Assembly (NCBI GenBank): GCA_963711375.1
Contig: CAVQDV010000002.1
Coordinates: 43,186-107,185, forward strand
Origin: CAVQDV01 sp963711375
Lineage (GTDB): Bacteria > Pseudomonadota > Gammaproteobacteria > Coxiellales > Coxiellaceae
DNA length: 64,000 nt
Direction: 5' to 3'
Shown: in pieces, positions 55,224-63,950 of the stretch
Layout: every line of letters begins with the position of its first letter
How positions within the stretch are numbered: the first letter of the stretch is position 1
The notes under the pieces: generated by a model
What the model was told of the DNA's origin: nothing
What the model saw: only the letters and a program-made list of their open reading frames with translations
Databases searched by the model: none
Position numbers and translations under genes: made by a program

Positions 55224-55622
55224 TTGAATAAGCAAACATTTTCTACCGGCACCATTTGGGAAGAGCTTGCTGGATTTTCACGTGCTGTGCGCGTTGGTAA
55301 TCATATCTTTGTTTCAGGCACCACTGCAACTGGGCCAAATGGAATTATAGGCAAGTCTGATCCTGAAAAACAAATGCACTTCATACTTGACAGAATTGAA
55401 GAAGCCCTTTTGAAATTAGGTGGAAAATTAAATGATGTCGTGCGTACGCGAATTTATGTCAATGATATTTCTGATTGGGAAACTGTTGCAAAAATACATG
55501 GCGCTAAATTCAGTAAAATTAAACCCGCCAATACTTTGGTCCAGGCAAAATTAGTAGGTGAATGTTTAGTAGAAGTAGAGGCTGAAGCTATCATCATGCA
55601 TACAGCACCTTATGTTAAATGA
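55224..55622 (+). CDS. RidA-family protein, cytosolic
   Basis: 132 residues starting at TTG 55224. The pattern SRAVRVGNHIFVSGTTATGP, EEALLKLGGKLNDVVRTRIY and ANTLVQAKLVGECLVEVEAE is RidA/YjgF/Rid; the Arg of VRTRIYV and the Glu near EVEAEAI are the imine-hydrolysing residues. The family hydrolyses 2-aminoacrylate-like enamines and imines. It sits just before a second, exported RidA gene. Confidence 0.85.
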   Translation: MNKQTFSTGTIWEELAGFSRAVRVGNHIFVSGTTATGPNGIIGKSDPEKQMHFILDRIEEALLKLGGKLNDVVRTRIYVNDISDWETVAKIHGAKFSKIKPANTLVQAKLVGECLVEVEAEAIIMHTAPYVK

Positions 55623-55949
55623 ACTACTAAAAAATTAGGAATTGAACCAAGCCTAAATTATTTCTTTTAGGCCTAATAATTGCTTGTCATTGCTTTCTAT
55701 GTACAAGGGATTCGTGACTCAATTTTGATTGAAGAACGAATTGTTTGCAGAAACCTCCCCATTCATAAGGAGGATGGAAGCGCATATTGTATTTTAAAAA
55801 TTTTCCTTTAAACTGGTTCCGGTCTTGAAAGACCTACCGGCGGGCAGTCGGGAACTTAAGCCTTCGGAGTTTGCCTTAAGCGCCATATACAAACAGGAAC
55901 CAGTAGGGACCGTGCACCCTCGGGAATTAGTCCTTTAGGATGTCAAAAA
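55623..55949. other. Intergenic stretch with a structured segment (see 55809-55911)
   Basis: About 330 bases between the two RidA genes. The 3' half holds nested complementary segments; the 5' half holds a small hairpin, CCTCC...GGAGG (55757-55776). Confidence 0.4.
55809..55911 (+). ncRNA. Possible structured RNA or leader upstream of the exported RidA gene
   Basis: An outer pair, ACTGGTTCC (55814-55822) with GGAACCAGT (55902-55910), encloses GGTCTTGAAAGACC (a hairpin) and CTTAAG...CTTAAG. GC content is above its surroundings. It resembles no riboswitch or small RNA I can name. Because it lies about 40 bases before the exported RidA gene, it could be a leader; it may also be a relic. Confidence 0.35.
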
Positions 55950-56375
55950 ATGAAAAGATTTTTTAAATTTCTCATCTCCGGTTTTCTGTTAACGCTTGGA
56001 ACTATGGCAAGCGCAGAACAGCCAACAGATTCCCCCTATTATCGCGCGGGAAATTGGGTATATATTTCTGGGCAAGTTGCGATTAATCCTGCCACAGGGG
56101 AAATTATTAACGATAATCTAACCGATCAAGTCGATCAAATTTTTAAAAATTTAAAAGCAAGCGCTGAAAATGCTGGTGGGAGTTTGAAAAATATTGTTAA
56201 GTTAACGGTTTACATGAAGGATATCAACAAAACCTTTCCTATCGTAAAAGCGACAATTCCAAAATATTTTAAACCACCTTATCCGGCAAGGACGCCTATT
56301 GGCGATGTTAAAATTGGCAATCGTATGCTATTGGAAATTGATGCCATCATGTATCTTCCGAAAAAGAGGCGCTGA
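55950..56375 (+). CDS. RidA-family protein with a signal peptide
   Basis: 141 residues. Starts with a signal peptide (FLISGFLLTLGTMASAEQPT, cut after ASA). The mature part follows the Rid pattern: YYRAGNWVYISGQVAINPAT, LKASAENAGGSLKNIVKLTV and PYPARTPIGDV, with the Arg of PARTPIGDV. The usual Arg before the YV strand is Lys here (VKLTVYM), which suggests that it may lack the imine hydrolase role. Exported RidA proteins are less common. Paired with a cytosolic RidA just upstream. Confidence 0.8.
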   Translation: MKRFFKFLISGFLLTLGTMASAEQPTDSPYYRAGNWVYISGQVAINPATGEIINDNLTDQVDQIFKNLKASAENAGGSLKNIVKLTVYMKDINKTFPIVKATIPKYFKPPYPARTPIGDVKIGNRMLLEIDAIMYLPKKRR

Positions 56376-56448
56376 CAAGCATGTCGGCTATGGTTTTCTT
56401 CCTCTCCACCTCTGTTGATCATGCCAAGCATGTGTTAGGCTGCTCTCT

Positions 56449-56569
56449 ATGAAAACTTTTTCTCTTTATTATTGCGATATTTTTTATCTCCATGGCATAT
56501 GCCGGCCATGATGAGGAAGCCGCCAAAGACGCCGTCCAAATGGAGCACAAGAAGAAAGTCAAAAAGTAA
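56449..56569 (+). pseudogene. Small exported protein, frameshifted in its signal peptide
   Basis: From about 56454 a frame reads LFLFIIAIFFISMAYAGHDE and EAAKDAVQMEHKKKVKK to a TAA, an exported small acidic-basic protein. The ATG at 56449 is out of frame by one base: ATG AAA A CTT. Removing one A gives MKLFLFIIAIFF. Either a real frameshift or an error. Confidence 0.4.
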
Positions 56570-56578
56570 ATCAAATAA

Positions 56579-57135
56579 ATGAAAAAAATTTAGATTTTAT
56601 CAAACTTTCACAAAATCAAATCGTAGAAAGGTTTCGTACCGAATATCTTGAGTTTGCACTTTCCAGTGCAGGAAAAAATTGGATAACTGCGCCCAAAATA
56701 AGGCAATTGATTGGAGAAGCATGTCGAGGTGATGCTTTTCGACAGCGCCCGCCGCCTGTCGTTGGTTTTGACCCAGATAAAGAGGGTAATCATAAAATTT
56801 TAATAATTGTAGCAGCTCCTTCTAATGAGAATCTTGTAAAAGGCTTTCTGTTGGAATTTATTAAATCAAATTTTATCAAAGTAGATGAAGGTAATTATCT
56901 ATTTAAATTCGTGTGTGATATTTTGAAAATTGATTTTACTCCATTCAATGTAGAGAATCCTGCTGAAATAAAAGCAAGTGACAACTTGAGTCAATTAAAA
57001 GACGCTGCGAAAATAATGGCTAGTGGCTCGGTTCAGAGATTAATGAGTCCACGTCAATTAGATGCCCCCAAGAAAGAAAAAAATGATGATGATGATTCTG
57101 AGGACACTGGATTTATTCCTAATACATTCCTCTAA
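56579..57135 (+). pseudogene. Hypothetical protein with a start-side frameshift
   Basis: The body is open to 57135 (LDFIKLSQNQIVERFRTEYL, WITAPKIRQLIGEACRGDAF, KILIIVAAPSNENLVKGFLL), ending in an acidic stretch KKEKNDDDDSEDTGFIPN. The only ATG with the right place, 56579, is out of frame by one base in a run of seven A; one more A would join it. A TTG at 56707 could start a shorter product. No family recognised. Acidic C-termini of this kind occur in secreted effectors, which is only a hint. Confidence 0.45.
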
Positions 57136-57347
57136 GAAATTTGGCAGATTGGGGGGACTTCACTCAACGGAGTAAGCCTTCCTCTCCCCATAGTCTGGAA
57201 CCTCAATTTCACGCTGAAGTTGGTAATACGCTCATATGCGTGCGTCTAAATATCGATAAGATCGATAACAAAATCCTTAGCAGGAGAGATTCAGGAATGT
57301 ATTGGCCAGGTACAACTGGTATCATATATTTTAACTGAGGATTAAAA
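57136..57347. other. Intergenic, promoter of the dehydrogenase-like gene presumably here
   Basis: About 210 bases without a credible gene. A GAGGA site at 57338-57342 precedes the next ATG. Confidence 0.35.
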
Positions 57348-58346
57348 ATGAAAGCACACATCTTACTTTTAAAAGAAAATCGAGCCGGGGAAAAACGCGT
57401 GGCCTTGGTCCCGGATGAAATTCAAAAACTGGTGGTGCTGGGTCATCACGTTTTTGTTGAGCATGAGGCAGGAAAAGCGGCTGGTTTTCCCGACCAAGAA
57501 TACAAAAATGCTGGGGCAATAATTCGCTTTCATTCCGAAGAAAGTGTGGAATCTTATAAGAAATTATTTGAGCACATCGATATTCTCGTCCGAGCAAAAC
57601 GGCCTGAACGTAATCGTGAAATTCTAGAAAATGCGGCCTTGAGACCCGGGATGATTATGATTGGCGCACTGGATCCTTTCGAAAATAATGCGCTACACAT
57701 GGAAGAATATAAGCGAGCCAGAATAATTGCACATAGCATCGATCAGCTTGATCTTAAGTCGGATGACCCAATGAATCTCCTCTCACAAATGAGCAAAATT
57801 GCTGGAAAATTTGCTTTATTGGATGCCATTCAAAAGCACAAATCGACAGTTCATAACGCTCTAATTATCGGCTATGGCAGGGTCGGACAGGCGGCTTTTC
57901 AGGAAGCTACATTGAAAAAATTAAATATAACCGTCGTGTTGCGCAATCAACAAAATGCAAAAAGTCTGAGGGAGGCTTCCGCCAAAACAATTGTTCTTAA
58001 TGACAACTTGGATTTAATTGGACTGCAAAAAATTGTTGAAAATGCTGCAGTCAATGCCGATATCGTCATCACTAGCATAAGAAAATCCCGGAAAAAAGCC
58101 CCTATTTTGATTCCCACCACAACTCTGCAAAAAATGAAAAAAGGTTCAGTGATAGTCGACATGGCTTTATCAGAAGGGGGCAATGTGGAAGGGAGTCAAT
58201 CCGATACCACGTTAACTTTAGGTAACGGTGTACTGGTTACCAATGTCAGTGGTTATCCAAAAGCAACGCCCCATGAATCCAGCCTATTATGGAGTAAAGT
58301 CACTTTTCTGTTTATAGAATCATTAAAAAAATTCCCCAAGCATTGA
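57348..58346 (+). CDS. Alanine dehydrogenase/NAD(P) transhydrogenase-family enzyme
   Basis: 332 residues, a bit shorter than alanine dehydrogenase (about 370). N-terminal substrate domain: LLKENRAGEKRVALVPDEIQ with the Arg and Lys of the family, HHVFVEHEAG, and PERNREILENA. NAD site GYGRVGQAAFQEA, then ADIVITSIRKSRKKAPILIP. Relatives reductively aminate pyruvate or act as N5-carboxyethyl-ornithine synthase-like enzymes. Missing some alanine dehydrogenase residues, so the exact reaction is open. RBS GAGGA upstream of ATG 57348. Confidence 0.75.
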   Translation: MKAHILLLKENRAGEKRVALVPDEIQKLVVLGHHVFVEHEAGKAAGFPDQEYKNAGAIIRFHSEESVESYKKLFEHIDILVRAKRPERNREILENAALRPGMIMIGALDPFENNALHMEEYKRARIIAHSIDQLDLKSDDPMNLLSQMSKIAGKFALLDAIQKHKSTVHNALIIGYGRVGQAAFQEATLKKLNITVVLRNQQNAKSLREASAKTIVLNDNLDLIGLQKIVENAAVNADIVITSIRKSRKKAPILIPTTTLQKMKKGSVIVDMALSEGGNVEGSQSDTTLTLGNGVLVTNVSGYPKATPHESSLLWSKVTFLFIESLKKFPKH

Positions 58347-58352
58347 CAAGAT

Positions 58353-58634
58353 AAATTCGTTGAGCTTCTGCAAAATATTGGATGCACAGAGAGTTATTTT
58401 TTTAACGCTCAAAAAGAGTGCGACTTTATTGTGCATGATTCTAAAAATCCGATCGCTATTCAGGCCTGCTACCAGCTTACGCCGGAAAACCGATCGAGAG
58501 AAATGGCTAGCCTTATAGCCGCCATGGAAAAACTCTCTATTCCAACAGGCGTTATTATTACTTACGATAATGAAGAATAACTTGCGGACAATGTTGAAGC
58601 GATCCCTTTTTGGAAATATTTTTCATTGAAATAG
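58353..58634 (+). pseudogene. Third DUF4143 ATPase, C-terminal remnant
   Basis: The frame reads KFVELLQNIGCTESYFFNAQ, KECDFIVHDSKNPIAIQACY, LIAAMEKLSIPTGVIITYDN and, after an in-frame TAA at 58578-58580, LADNVEAIPFWKYFSLK. This is the nuclease-like end of the DUF4143 ATPases (E-C-D-F-I-V, with Q-A-C-Y replacing the usual Q-V-C). No start, an internal stop, no ATPase part. It is a decayed copy. Confidence 0.7.
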
Positions 58635-58793
58635 AATGGTAATTTAATCTTGACCTGTTATTTTTCTATAAGTAATTTGACTGACTTTGCGAACATCAAC
58701 ATCTCCAAACTCAAGGTGAGTGTAGCAAAAACATATTGAAAGTCGGAGCCCCCGCATTCCCGTGATGTAAAAGGCATCCAGAAAAAATCTAGA

Positions 58794-59240
58794 CTAAACA
58801 ATGAGGTTACATGCCCTACAAGTTCCGACAATTTCTATCGGTTTATCGGATAAAATGAAATGGTATTCACCAGACAAATTTTTTGCAGCCTTTTCTAGCG
58901 ATTTGGATCGCACTTCTTGTGATTGCCCACATTTCTCACACAGTAAAAAGTGTGCCTGGTGCGATTCATCAGGAATATCGCAAGCGGCGTAAGAACTCCT
59001 GCTCGCCAATCGATGAATGAGATGCTGTTTTTGTAAAAAATCGAGTGCCCGGTAGATGGTCATCGACTCTGTTTTAGGGTTTATTTCTCGAAACAAGTGT
59101 AGCAATTCATAAGCTGTTAAATTTTCTTCTTGACTGTAGATCAAGGAAAGAAGCGTTTTTCTGATCGAAGTAAGTTGAGCGCCGCTCTGTTCACAAAGTT
59201 GCTTAGCTTTTTTCAGGCGTTTTTCAATCGAGGCTGTCAT
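58794..59240 (-). CDS. zur: Fur-family zinc regulator, Zur type
   Basis: About 148 residues from ATG 59240. N-terminal winged helix with LTSIRKTLLSLIYSQEENLT and TESMTIYRALDFLQKQHLIH; the C-terminal metal domain has HQAHFLLCEKCGQ and a terminal CRACN, the structural Zn site of Zur/Fur. Zur represses zinc uptake genes when Zn is plentiful. The neighbours (a small exported His-containing peptide and a ZIP permease) fit zinc homeostasis. A dyad at 59288-59308 may be its binding site. Confidence 0.85.
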   Translation of the reverse strand: MTASIEKRLKKAKQLCEQSGAQLTSIRKTLLSLIYSQEENLTAYELLHLFREINPKTESMTIYRALDFLQKQHLIHRLASRSSYAACDIPDESHQAHFLLCEKCGQSQEVRSKSLEKAAKNLSGEYHFILSDKPIEIVGTCRACNLIV

Positions 59241-59287
59241 TATTTGTCCTGGGTTAAGAGGCCTAAAATAGTTTATCCAATCTGTTG

Positions 59288-59308
59288 CAACATAACAATA
59301 TTGCGTTG
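59288..59308. promoter_or_regulatory. Possible Zur box between zur and the small exported peptide gene
   Basis: CAACATAACAATATTGCGTTG: an imperfect 21-base dyad with CAAC...GTTG ends and AA...TT, 6 of 8 outer pairs matching. It lies in the divergent control region of zur and the small gene, and looks like the TGTTATA-type Zur consensus only partly. Confidence 0.35.
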
Positions 59309-59347
59309 AAACAAACCAAGCTACCTTCAACTCTTTAGGAGATTGAA

Positions 59348-59482
59348 ATGAAAGTTAGAATCATACCGGCTGGCATGATTCTTTCTAGTGGGGCATTTGC
59401 TGGTTCGATGGTCGAAATACCCGTCAACCACATGGCTATTTTAAATAAAAATGGCAAGCATGGCCATGATAATAAGCCCTGA
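59348..59482 (+). CDS. Small exported peptide, 44 residues, His-containing tail
   Basis: ATG 59348 has TAGGAGA 6 bases upstream and is likely translated. The product starts with a signal-like MKVRIIPAGMILSSGAFAGS and ends VNHMAILNKNGKHGHDNKP; three His near the end could bind metal. It is divergent from zur and overlaps the 3' end of the ZIP gene on the other strand by 42 bases. No family known to me. Perhaps a zinc-binding or leader peptide, or a remnant of a larger zinc protein. Confidence 0.5.
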   Translation: MKVRIIPAGMILSSGAFAGSMVEIPVNHMAILNKNGKHGHDNKP

Positions 59483-60102
59483 TATCATAAAAAAGAATTC
59501 TTTCTTGCTGCTACAATGCCTAATTAAAAAAGTACGGTCTAAACCATGTAACGTACCAAAATAAATGAAAGTTCCAGCGGCGAGTGAACTAACAATAGGG
59601 ATTAAAAGAATATCTTTTTGGCTCGTTGCTGAGATCCAAGAGCCAGAAAAAATGCCAAGTGGCGTCATGACGGCGAAAAAAATAAATGTCATTATTCGAC
59701 TTTTTAAACCGAGTGTGCTTCGATTCAGATTAATGGACAAAGCAAATCCCACAACGCCTTTATGAGTTAGGATGGCCATAAAAATAATCACTGCAGTTGC
59801 AAAGCTAGCAGAAAGACCGATCGCTGTTCCTTCCAAAACAGAATGAATTGAAAGTAGGATTACTGTTAATAGTGCGATGCTCGATAATTGTGGGATAGAG
59901 TAGCGGTGTTTTAAATAAGCATTAATATGTTCTAATAAAAGCAATAGTAAAAAGCCACTCCCGGCAATAATAAACGCAAGGGGATAATAATAACCCGCAT
60001 TACTAAAATCGCGAGTCGCCGTAGGCAACATATGCAGTAGTCCTGCTCCCAAAAATACTCCGGAAGCAAAAGATTCGCCGATAGGAAAATCAAATTTCAC
60101 CC
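59441..60102 (-). pseudogene. ZIP-family metal permease, 5'-truncated by the Tn3 transposon
   Basis: About 220 residues. FASGVFLGAGLLHMLPTAT in a membrane span, LAFIIAGSGFLLLLLLEHIN, SIHSVLEGTAIGLSASFATA (the H-S-x-x-E-G metal site) and HKGVVGFALS (the second site), all in ZIP order, to the end. The first transmembrane helix is missing: the frame continues into the transposon's repeat at 60103 and an accidental ATG at 60121. ZIP proteins import Zn or Fe. Part of the zinc locus with zur. The missing 5' part should lie just beyond 64000. Confidence 0.8.
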
Positions 60103-60152
60103 CATGCCGGGATAGCCTCAAAAAGTAACACCAGTGACTATTTTTCGTCCAC
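60103..60152. repeat. Left terminal inverted repeat of the second Tn3-family transposon
   Basis: 50 bases, matched in inverted form at 63951-64000 with one difference (C at about 60146). Confidence 0.9.
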
Positions 60153-60733
60153 TACCCCATTTGAATCGCTAAGTTTTTCCCATTCCTCTTGTTTAAATAA
60201 TTGTAAAACGATGGCCTGCTGATATTGAAAATCTTGCAAATTTCCTCCACCGTAATTTTCTGCTCGTCGTAATAGTTCAGCATCTTTTTTATTTCATCGG
60301 ATTTTAGTAAAGGCGGTCGTCCACCAAAGCGTCCACGAGCCCGCGCTGCTTTCAAGCCAGCGTTGGTGCGCTCCTTGATAAGGTCACGCTCAAATTCCGC
60401 TAATGCGCTGAAAATATGAAAGATTAGCTTGCCACCACTCGTGGTTGTGTCGATGTTTTCTTGCAAACTTTTGAACCCAATACCACGTTCGTTGAGCATT
60501 TTTATCGTTTCAATCAGATGCTGAATTGAGCGCCCCAAACGATCCAATTTCCATACCACCAACACATCCTTTTCCCTCAGGTGCGTGAGGGCTTCATCCA
60601 ATCCAACCCGCGCGGTTTTAACGCCGCTGGCAATGTCGTGAAATATCTGTTCGCAACCTTCATTTTTAAGCGCATCCTCCTGCATACGTAAATGTTGATC
60701 CGCAGTCGAAACGCGCGCATAACCGATTTTCAT
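60152..60733 (-). CDS. tnpR: TnpR serine resolvase of the second Tn3-family transposon
   Basis: About 193 residues from ATG 60733, with AAGGA upstream on the minus strand; a longer in-frame start at 60796 lies in the res region. Catalytic Ser in GYARVSTADQHLRMQ, then VWKLDRLGRSIQHLIETI, FHIFSALAEFERDLIKERTN, GRFGGRPP and a C-terminal helix-turn-helix (VEEICKIFNISRPSFYNYL). It is divergent from tnpA and resolves cointegrates. Related to, but clearly different from, the resolvase at 50017. Confidence 0.92.
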   Translation of the reverse strand: MKIGYARVSTADQHLRMQEDALKNEGCEQIFHDIASGVKTARVGLDEALTHLREKDVLVVWKLDRLGRSIQHLIETIKMLNERGIGFKSLQENIDTTTSGGKLIFHIFSALAEFERDLIKERTNAGLKAARARGRFGGRPPLLKSDEIKKMLNYYDEQKITVEEICKIFNISRPSFYNYLNKRNGKNLAIQMG

Positions 60734-60931
60734 TGCCAGTTTCCTTAGGTGAAAGAGCAAAATTGTACAGTAACTCGATGAAATGAGAAAGATCATTAAT
60801 ATTGATTTTTAGATGGCTATTTAAACAGCGATTTGATCTAATAACGCCCGCATTTTCGAAAAGAATCTCACGTTCAATAAACGAACGTTTTATAGACGCT
60901 TTTAAAATTAACTCAACTTTGGTGAAAACAG
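60734..60931. promoter_or_regulatory. res region and divergent promoters of the second Tn3-family transposon
   Basis: 198 bases between tnpR and tnpA. It holds dyads such as CGTTC-AATAAA-CGAACG near 60872-60889, as expected for resolvase binding sites. Exact subsites not resolved by eye. Confidence 0.55.
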
Positions 60932-63883
60932 ATGACATCCATTTATAAAACCGCCTATCCCTATTACAGCGACAAGAAAAAAATCTCAGAAGATGTCCTT
61001 GCTCAAGATTACGAGCTGAGCTCTTCTGAGATCACGATGGTAAAAAAACGAACGAAAAACGATATCGATGCGCAATTGTGTTTTGGCGTCATGTTGATAG
61101 TTTTTAAAAATCTCAATTATTTTCCTGAATTAAACATTATCCCGCCGGAAATTATTCAGTGTGTGCGTGGGCAATTAAAAATACCCAGCGCACAATTTGA
61201 TACCCTTCATAAAATGACTTTTTCGCGCAACAAAAAACACATATATAAGTATTATGGTATTACCCCATGGAAGCAGGATCGCGTGCAAGATTTCGCTGAA
61301 AAAATCGCAATGGAATCATCCAAAACGCACAATTATCCTGCGGACATTATTAATATTGTGCTGGAGGCTCTTAAGAAAAAATACTATGAATTCCCTGCGT
61401 TTAAACAATTAGATAAAATTGTGCGTCTAGCACGAAACACGATCAATCAACAATTATTTGATGATGCCTATGATTCATTATCGCAAAAGCAAATCGAACA
61501 GTTTGATAGCATGCTCGAAACCACGGATGAGTATCAACGCAGCAGTTTTAACGAACTAAAATCACTTCCCAAAAATCCCACCATTACCCATTTTCGTGAA
61601 TTATTAAAACATCATGATTGGCTTGTTGAATTTGGTGACACGCGGAAACATCTAAAGCATATCGTGCCCCTTAAATTATCGCAATTTTCTGAGCAAGCGC
61701 GATCGCTGGATGCGAGTGATTTGAAGGATTTTGCAAAACCGAAACGGTACGCCCTGATGTTATCTTTAATTGGTAAAGCGCAAATCCGCGCAAAAGATGC
61801 GCTGGTCATTACCTTTTGTAAAACGATTTTTAAAGTGCATAGTGATGGCAAGCAAAAACTTGAAAATTTGCGAGAATTATCTCGTACAAGAACTCAAGAA
61901 TTATTGGGTATTTTCTCAGAGGTTTTAGGGGTTGTGAAAAAATCATTGCGCAGCGTCATCAATAAAATCAATGGCCACGGCGGCACTGAGCTACTACAGG
62001 TAGATTGCGATCAAGCCGTTGCCATTAACAGCAATAATTATTTTCCTTTTCTTCTGGATTTTTTAAAAGGGAAAAGAGAAACGCTATTACAACTTCTGCA
62101 AACATTAGATATTCGCTCCAGTACACAACACGACCTGCTTTTAAAAGCGGTTAAATATATTTTGGATAACCAAGACTCATCGGCTGAATATTTACCTGAT
62201 GAGATCGATTTATCGTTTGCCACCGATCAATGGCAAAAATTGATCGTCAAAACAAAAAATAAACAGCGGGTTTTTCATCACCGATATCTTGAAATATGCG
62301 TATTCACTTATGTGGCCCAAGAATTGCGGACAAAAGATTTATTTATTGTTGGTGGTGACTCGTATGCGGATCACAGGGGGGAACTGGTGCCCTGGACGGA
62401 ATGCCAAAAAATGGTAGACGAATATTGTGAAAAAACAAATCTGGCCAATAGCGGAATAGAGTGTGTTAAGCAATTAAAAGAAAAGCTCACCACCAAAATA
62501 AAAGAAGTGGATGAGGCTTATTCAAGCATAAAAGAATTTTCAATCGATAAATCTGGCACGCCGATATTGCACAAACGAGGCCCAAAAAGAAAACCCAGCA
62601 GCGCTGTGTGGCTTGAAAAAGAGATAAAAAAACGCATAAAAGAGCGTAATTTGATCGATGTATTTTGCAGCAGCCATTTTTATTGTGATTGGGCGGGTGT
62701 GTTCGGACCCATCTCAGGTGATGCCCCTAAAATTAAAAATCCTATCGAGGGTTATATTCAAACTACTTTTGCCTATGCCACACGATTGGGTCCAACACAA
62801 ACGGCGCAGCACGTTCGAGGTTCAGCCAGTGCACACACCTTATCATGGATCAACAGACGTCACGTCACATCTGAAATGCTGGATAAAGCCAGGGAGAAAT
62901 TAATTAATTTGTACAAGCAATTTAAATTAACCAAATCATGGGGACATGGAAAATCAGTGGCGGGTGATGGCACTCTTGAAGAGTTACGAATGCAAAATCT
63001 CTTTGGCGAATTTCACTTTCGGTATCGGAAAAAGGGTGGCATTGCTTATCATCACGTTGCCGACAATTACATCCTATTATTTTCGACATTTATGCAGTGT
63101 GGTGTGTGGGAAGCGGTTGAAATTATCGAAGGATTGTTAAAAAACAATTCTGAAGTTCAACCGGATATTATTCATGGTGATACTCAGGCGCAATCAACCG
63201 TTGTCTTTGCATTAGCCCATTTATTGGGCTTTAAATTAATGCCGCGTATTCGAAACTGGAAAGACGTGAAATTATTTAAGCCCACCAAAAATATAAAGTG
63301 TAAAAATATCGATGGCTTATTCAGCGATACGATCGATTGGGATCTCATTGAAACGCACTGGCAGGATATGATGCAGGTGGTGTTGTCAATTCACAAAGGA
63401 AAAATGAGCTCATCAAAATTGTTGAGAAAGCTCGGCAATTACAGCAAGAAAAATCGTTTATACCAGGCCTTTCAAGAATTAGGGTACGTGATCAGAACCT
63501 TATTTTTATTGGAGTATATTTCCGACGTCGAACTCCGCGAAATAATTACTGCGCAAACCAATAAAGTGGAAGAGTATAATGGATTTAGTGATTGGTGTTC
63601 ATTTGGAAGTGAAATATTGGTCGCCAGTAATGATGAAGATGAAATGGAAAAAGCGGTAAAATATAACGGTATCCTGACCAATGCAGTGATGTTGCAAAAC
63701 GTTTCCGATATGACAGAAATCATTGCGCAGCTTATTGACGAGGGCCACAAAATCACGCAAGAGGATATGTCATATCTGTGCCCCTATTTGACTAGCCATT
63801 TAAAGCGGTTCGGGGATATCGTGATGGATTTTACCAATATTCCAAGAAGCGTGGAGGCAAATCGCAGAAAAGTACTATTTTAA
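60932..63883 (+). CDS. tnpA: TnpA transposase of the second Tn3-family transposon
   Basis: 983 residues, full length. N-terminal DUF4158-type domain (LCFGVMLIVFKNLNYFPELN), a helical middle, and the DDE core: Asp in SVAGDGTLEELRMQN, Asp in DIIHGDTQAQSTV, Glu in NKVEEYNGFSDWCSF. The start ATG 60932 sits a normal distance after the res region. It forms the Shapiro intermediate by joining the ends to a new target. No frameshift, unlike the copy at 50617. Confidence 0.93.
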   Translation: MTSIYKTAYPYYSDKKKISEDVLAQDYELSSSEITMVKKRTKNDIDAQLCFGVMLIVFKNLNYFPELNIIPPEIIQCVRGQLKIPSAQFDTLHKMTFSRNKKHIYKYYGITPWKQDRVQDFAEKIAMESSKTHNYPADIINIVLEALKKKYYEFPAFKQLDKIVRLARNTINQQLFDDAYDSLSQKQIEQFDSMLETTDEYQRSSFNELKSLPKNPTITHFRELLKHHDWLVEFGDTRKHLKHIVPLKLSQFSEQARSLDASDLKDFAKPKRYALMLSLIGKAQIRAKDALVITFCKTIFKVHSDGKQKLENLRELSRTRTQELLGIFSEVLGVVKKSLRSVINKINGHGGTELLQVDCDQAVAINSNNYFPFLLDFLKGKRETLLQLLQTLDIRSSTQHDLLLKAVKYILDNQDSSAEYLPDEIDLSFATDQWQKLIVKTKNKQRVFHHRYLEICVFTYVAQELRTKDLFIVGGDSYADHRGELVPWTECQKMVDEYCEKTNLANSGIECVKQLKEKLTTKIKEVDEAYSSIKEFSIDKSGTPILHKRGPKRKPSSAVWLEKEIKKRIKERNLIDVFCSSHFYCDWAGVFGPISGDAPKIKNPIEGYIQTTFAYATRLGPTQTAQHVRGSASAHTLSWINRRHVTSEMLDKAREKLINLYKQFKLTKSWGHGKSVAGDGTLEELRMQNLFGEFHFRYRKKGGIAYHHVADNYILLFSTFMQCGVWEAVEIIEGLLKNNSEVQPDIIHGDTQAQSTVVFALAHLLGFKLMPRIRNWKDVKLFKPTKNIKCKNIDGLFSDTIDWDLIETHWQDMMQVVLSIHKGKMSSSKLLRKLGNYSKKNRLYQAFQELGYVIRTLFLLEYISDVELREIITAQTNKVEEYNGFSDWCSFGSEILVASNDEDEMEKAVKYNGILTNAVMLQNVSDMTEIIAQLIDEGHKITQEDMSYLCPYLTSHLKRFGDIVMDFTNIPRSVEANRRKVLF

Positions 63884-63950
63884 ATGTTCAAATACCCATA
63901 TGGATTTTTATACACTTTCGCGCCTATCTTGGCATGGATGAAATGGAAGG

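Noticed and set aside
57141..57338. 65-residue frame before the alanine-dehydrogenase-like gene
   Set aside because: Overlaps the promoter region and has no ribosome binding site or family.
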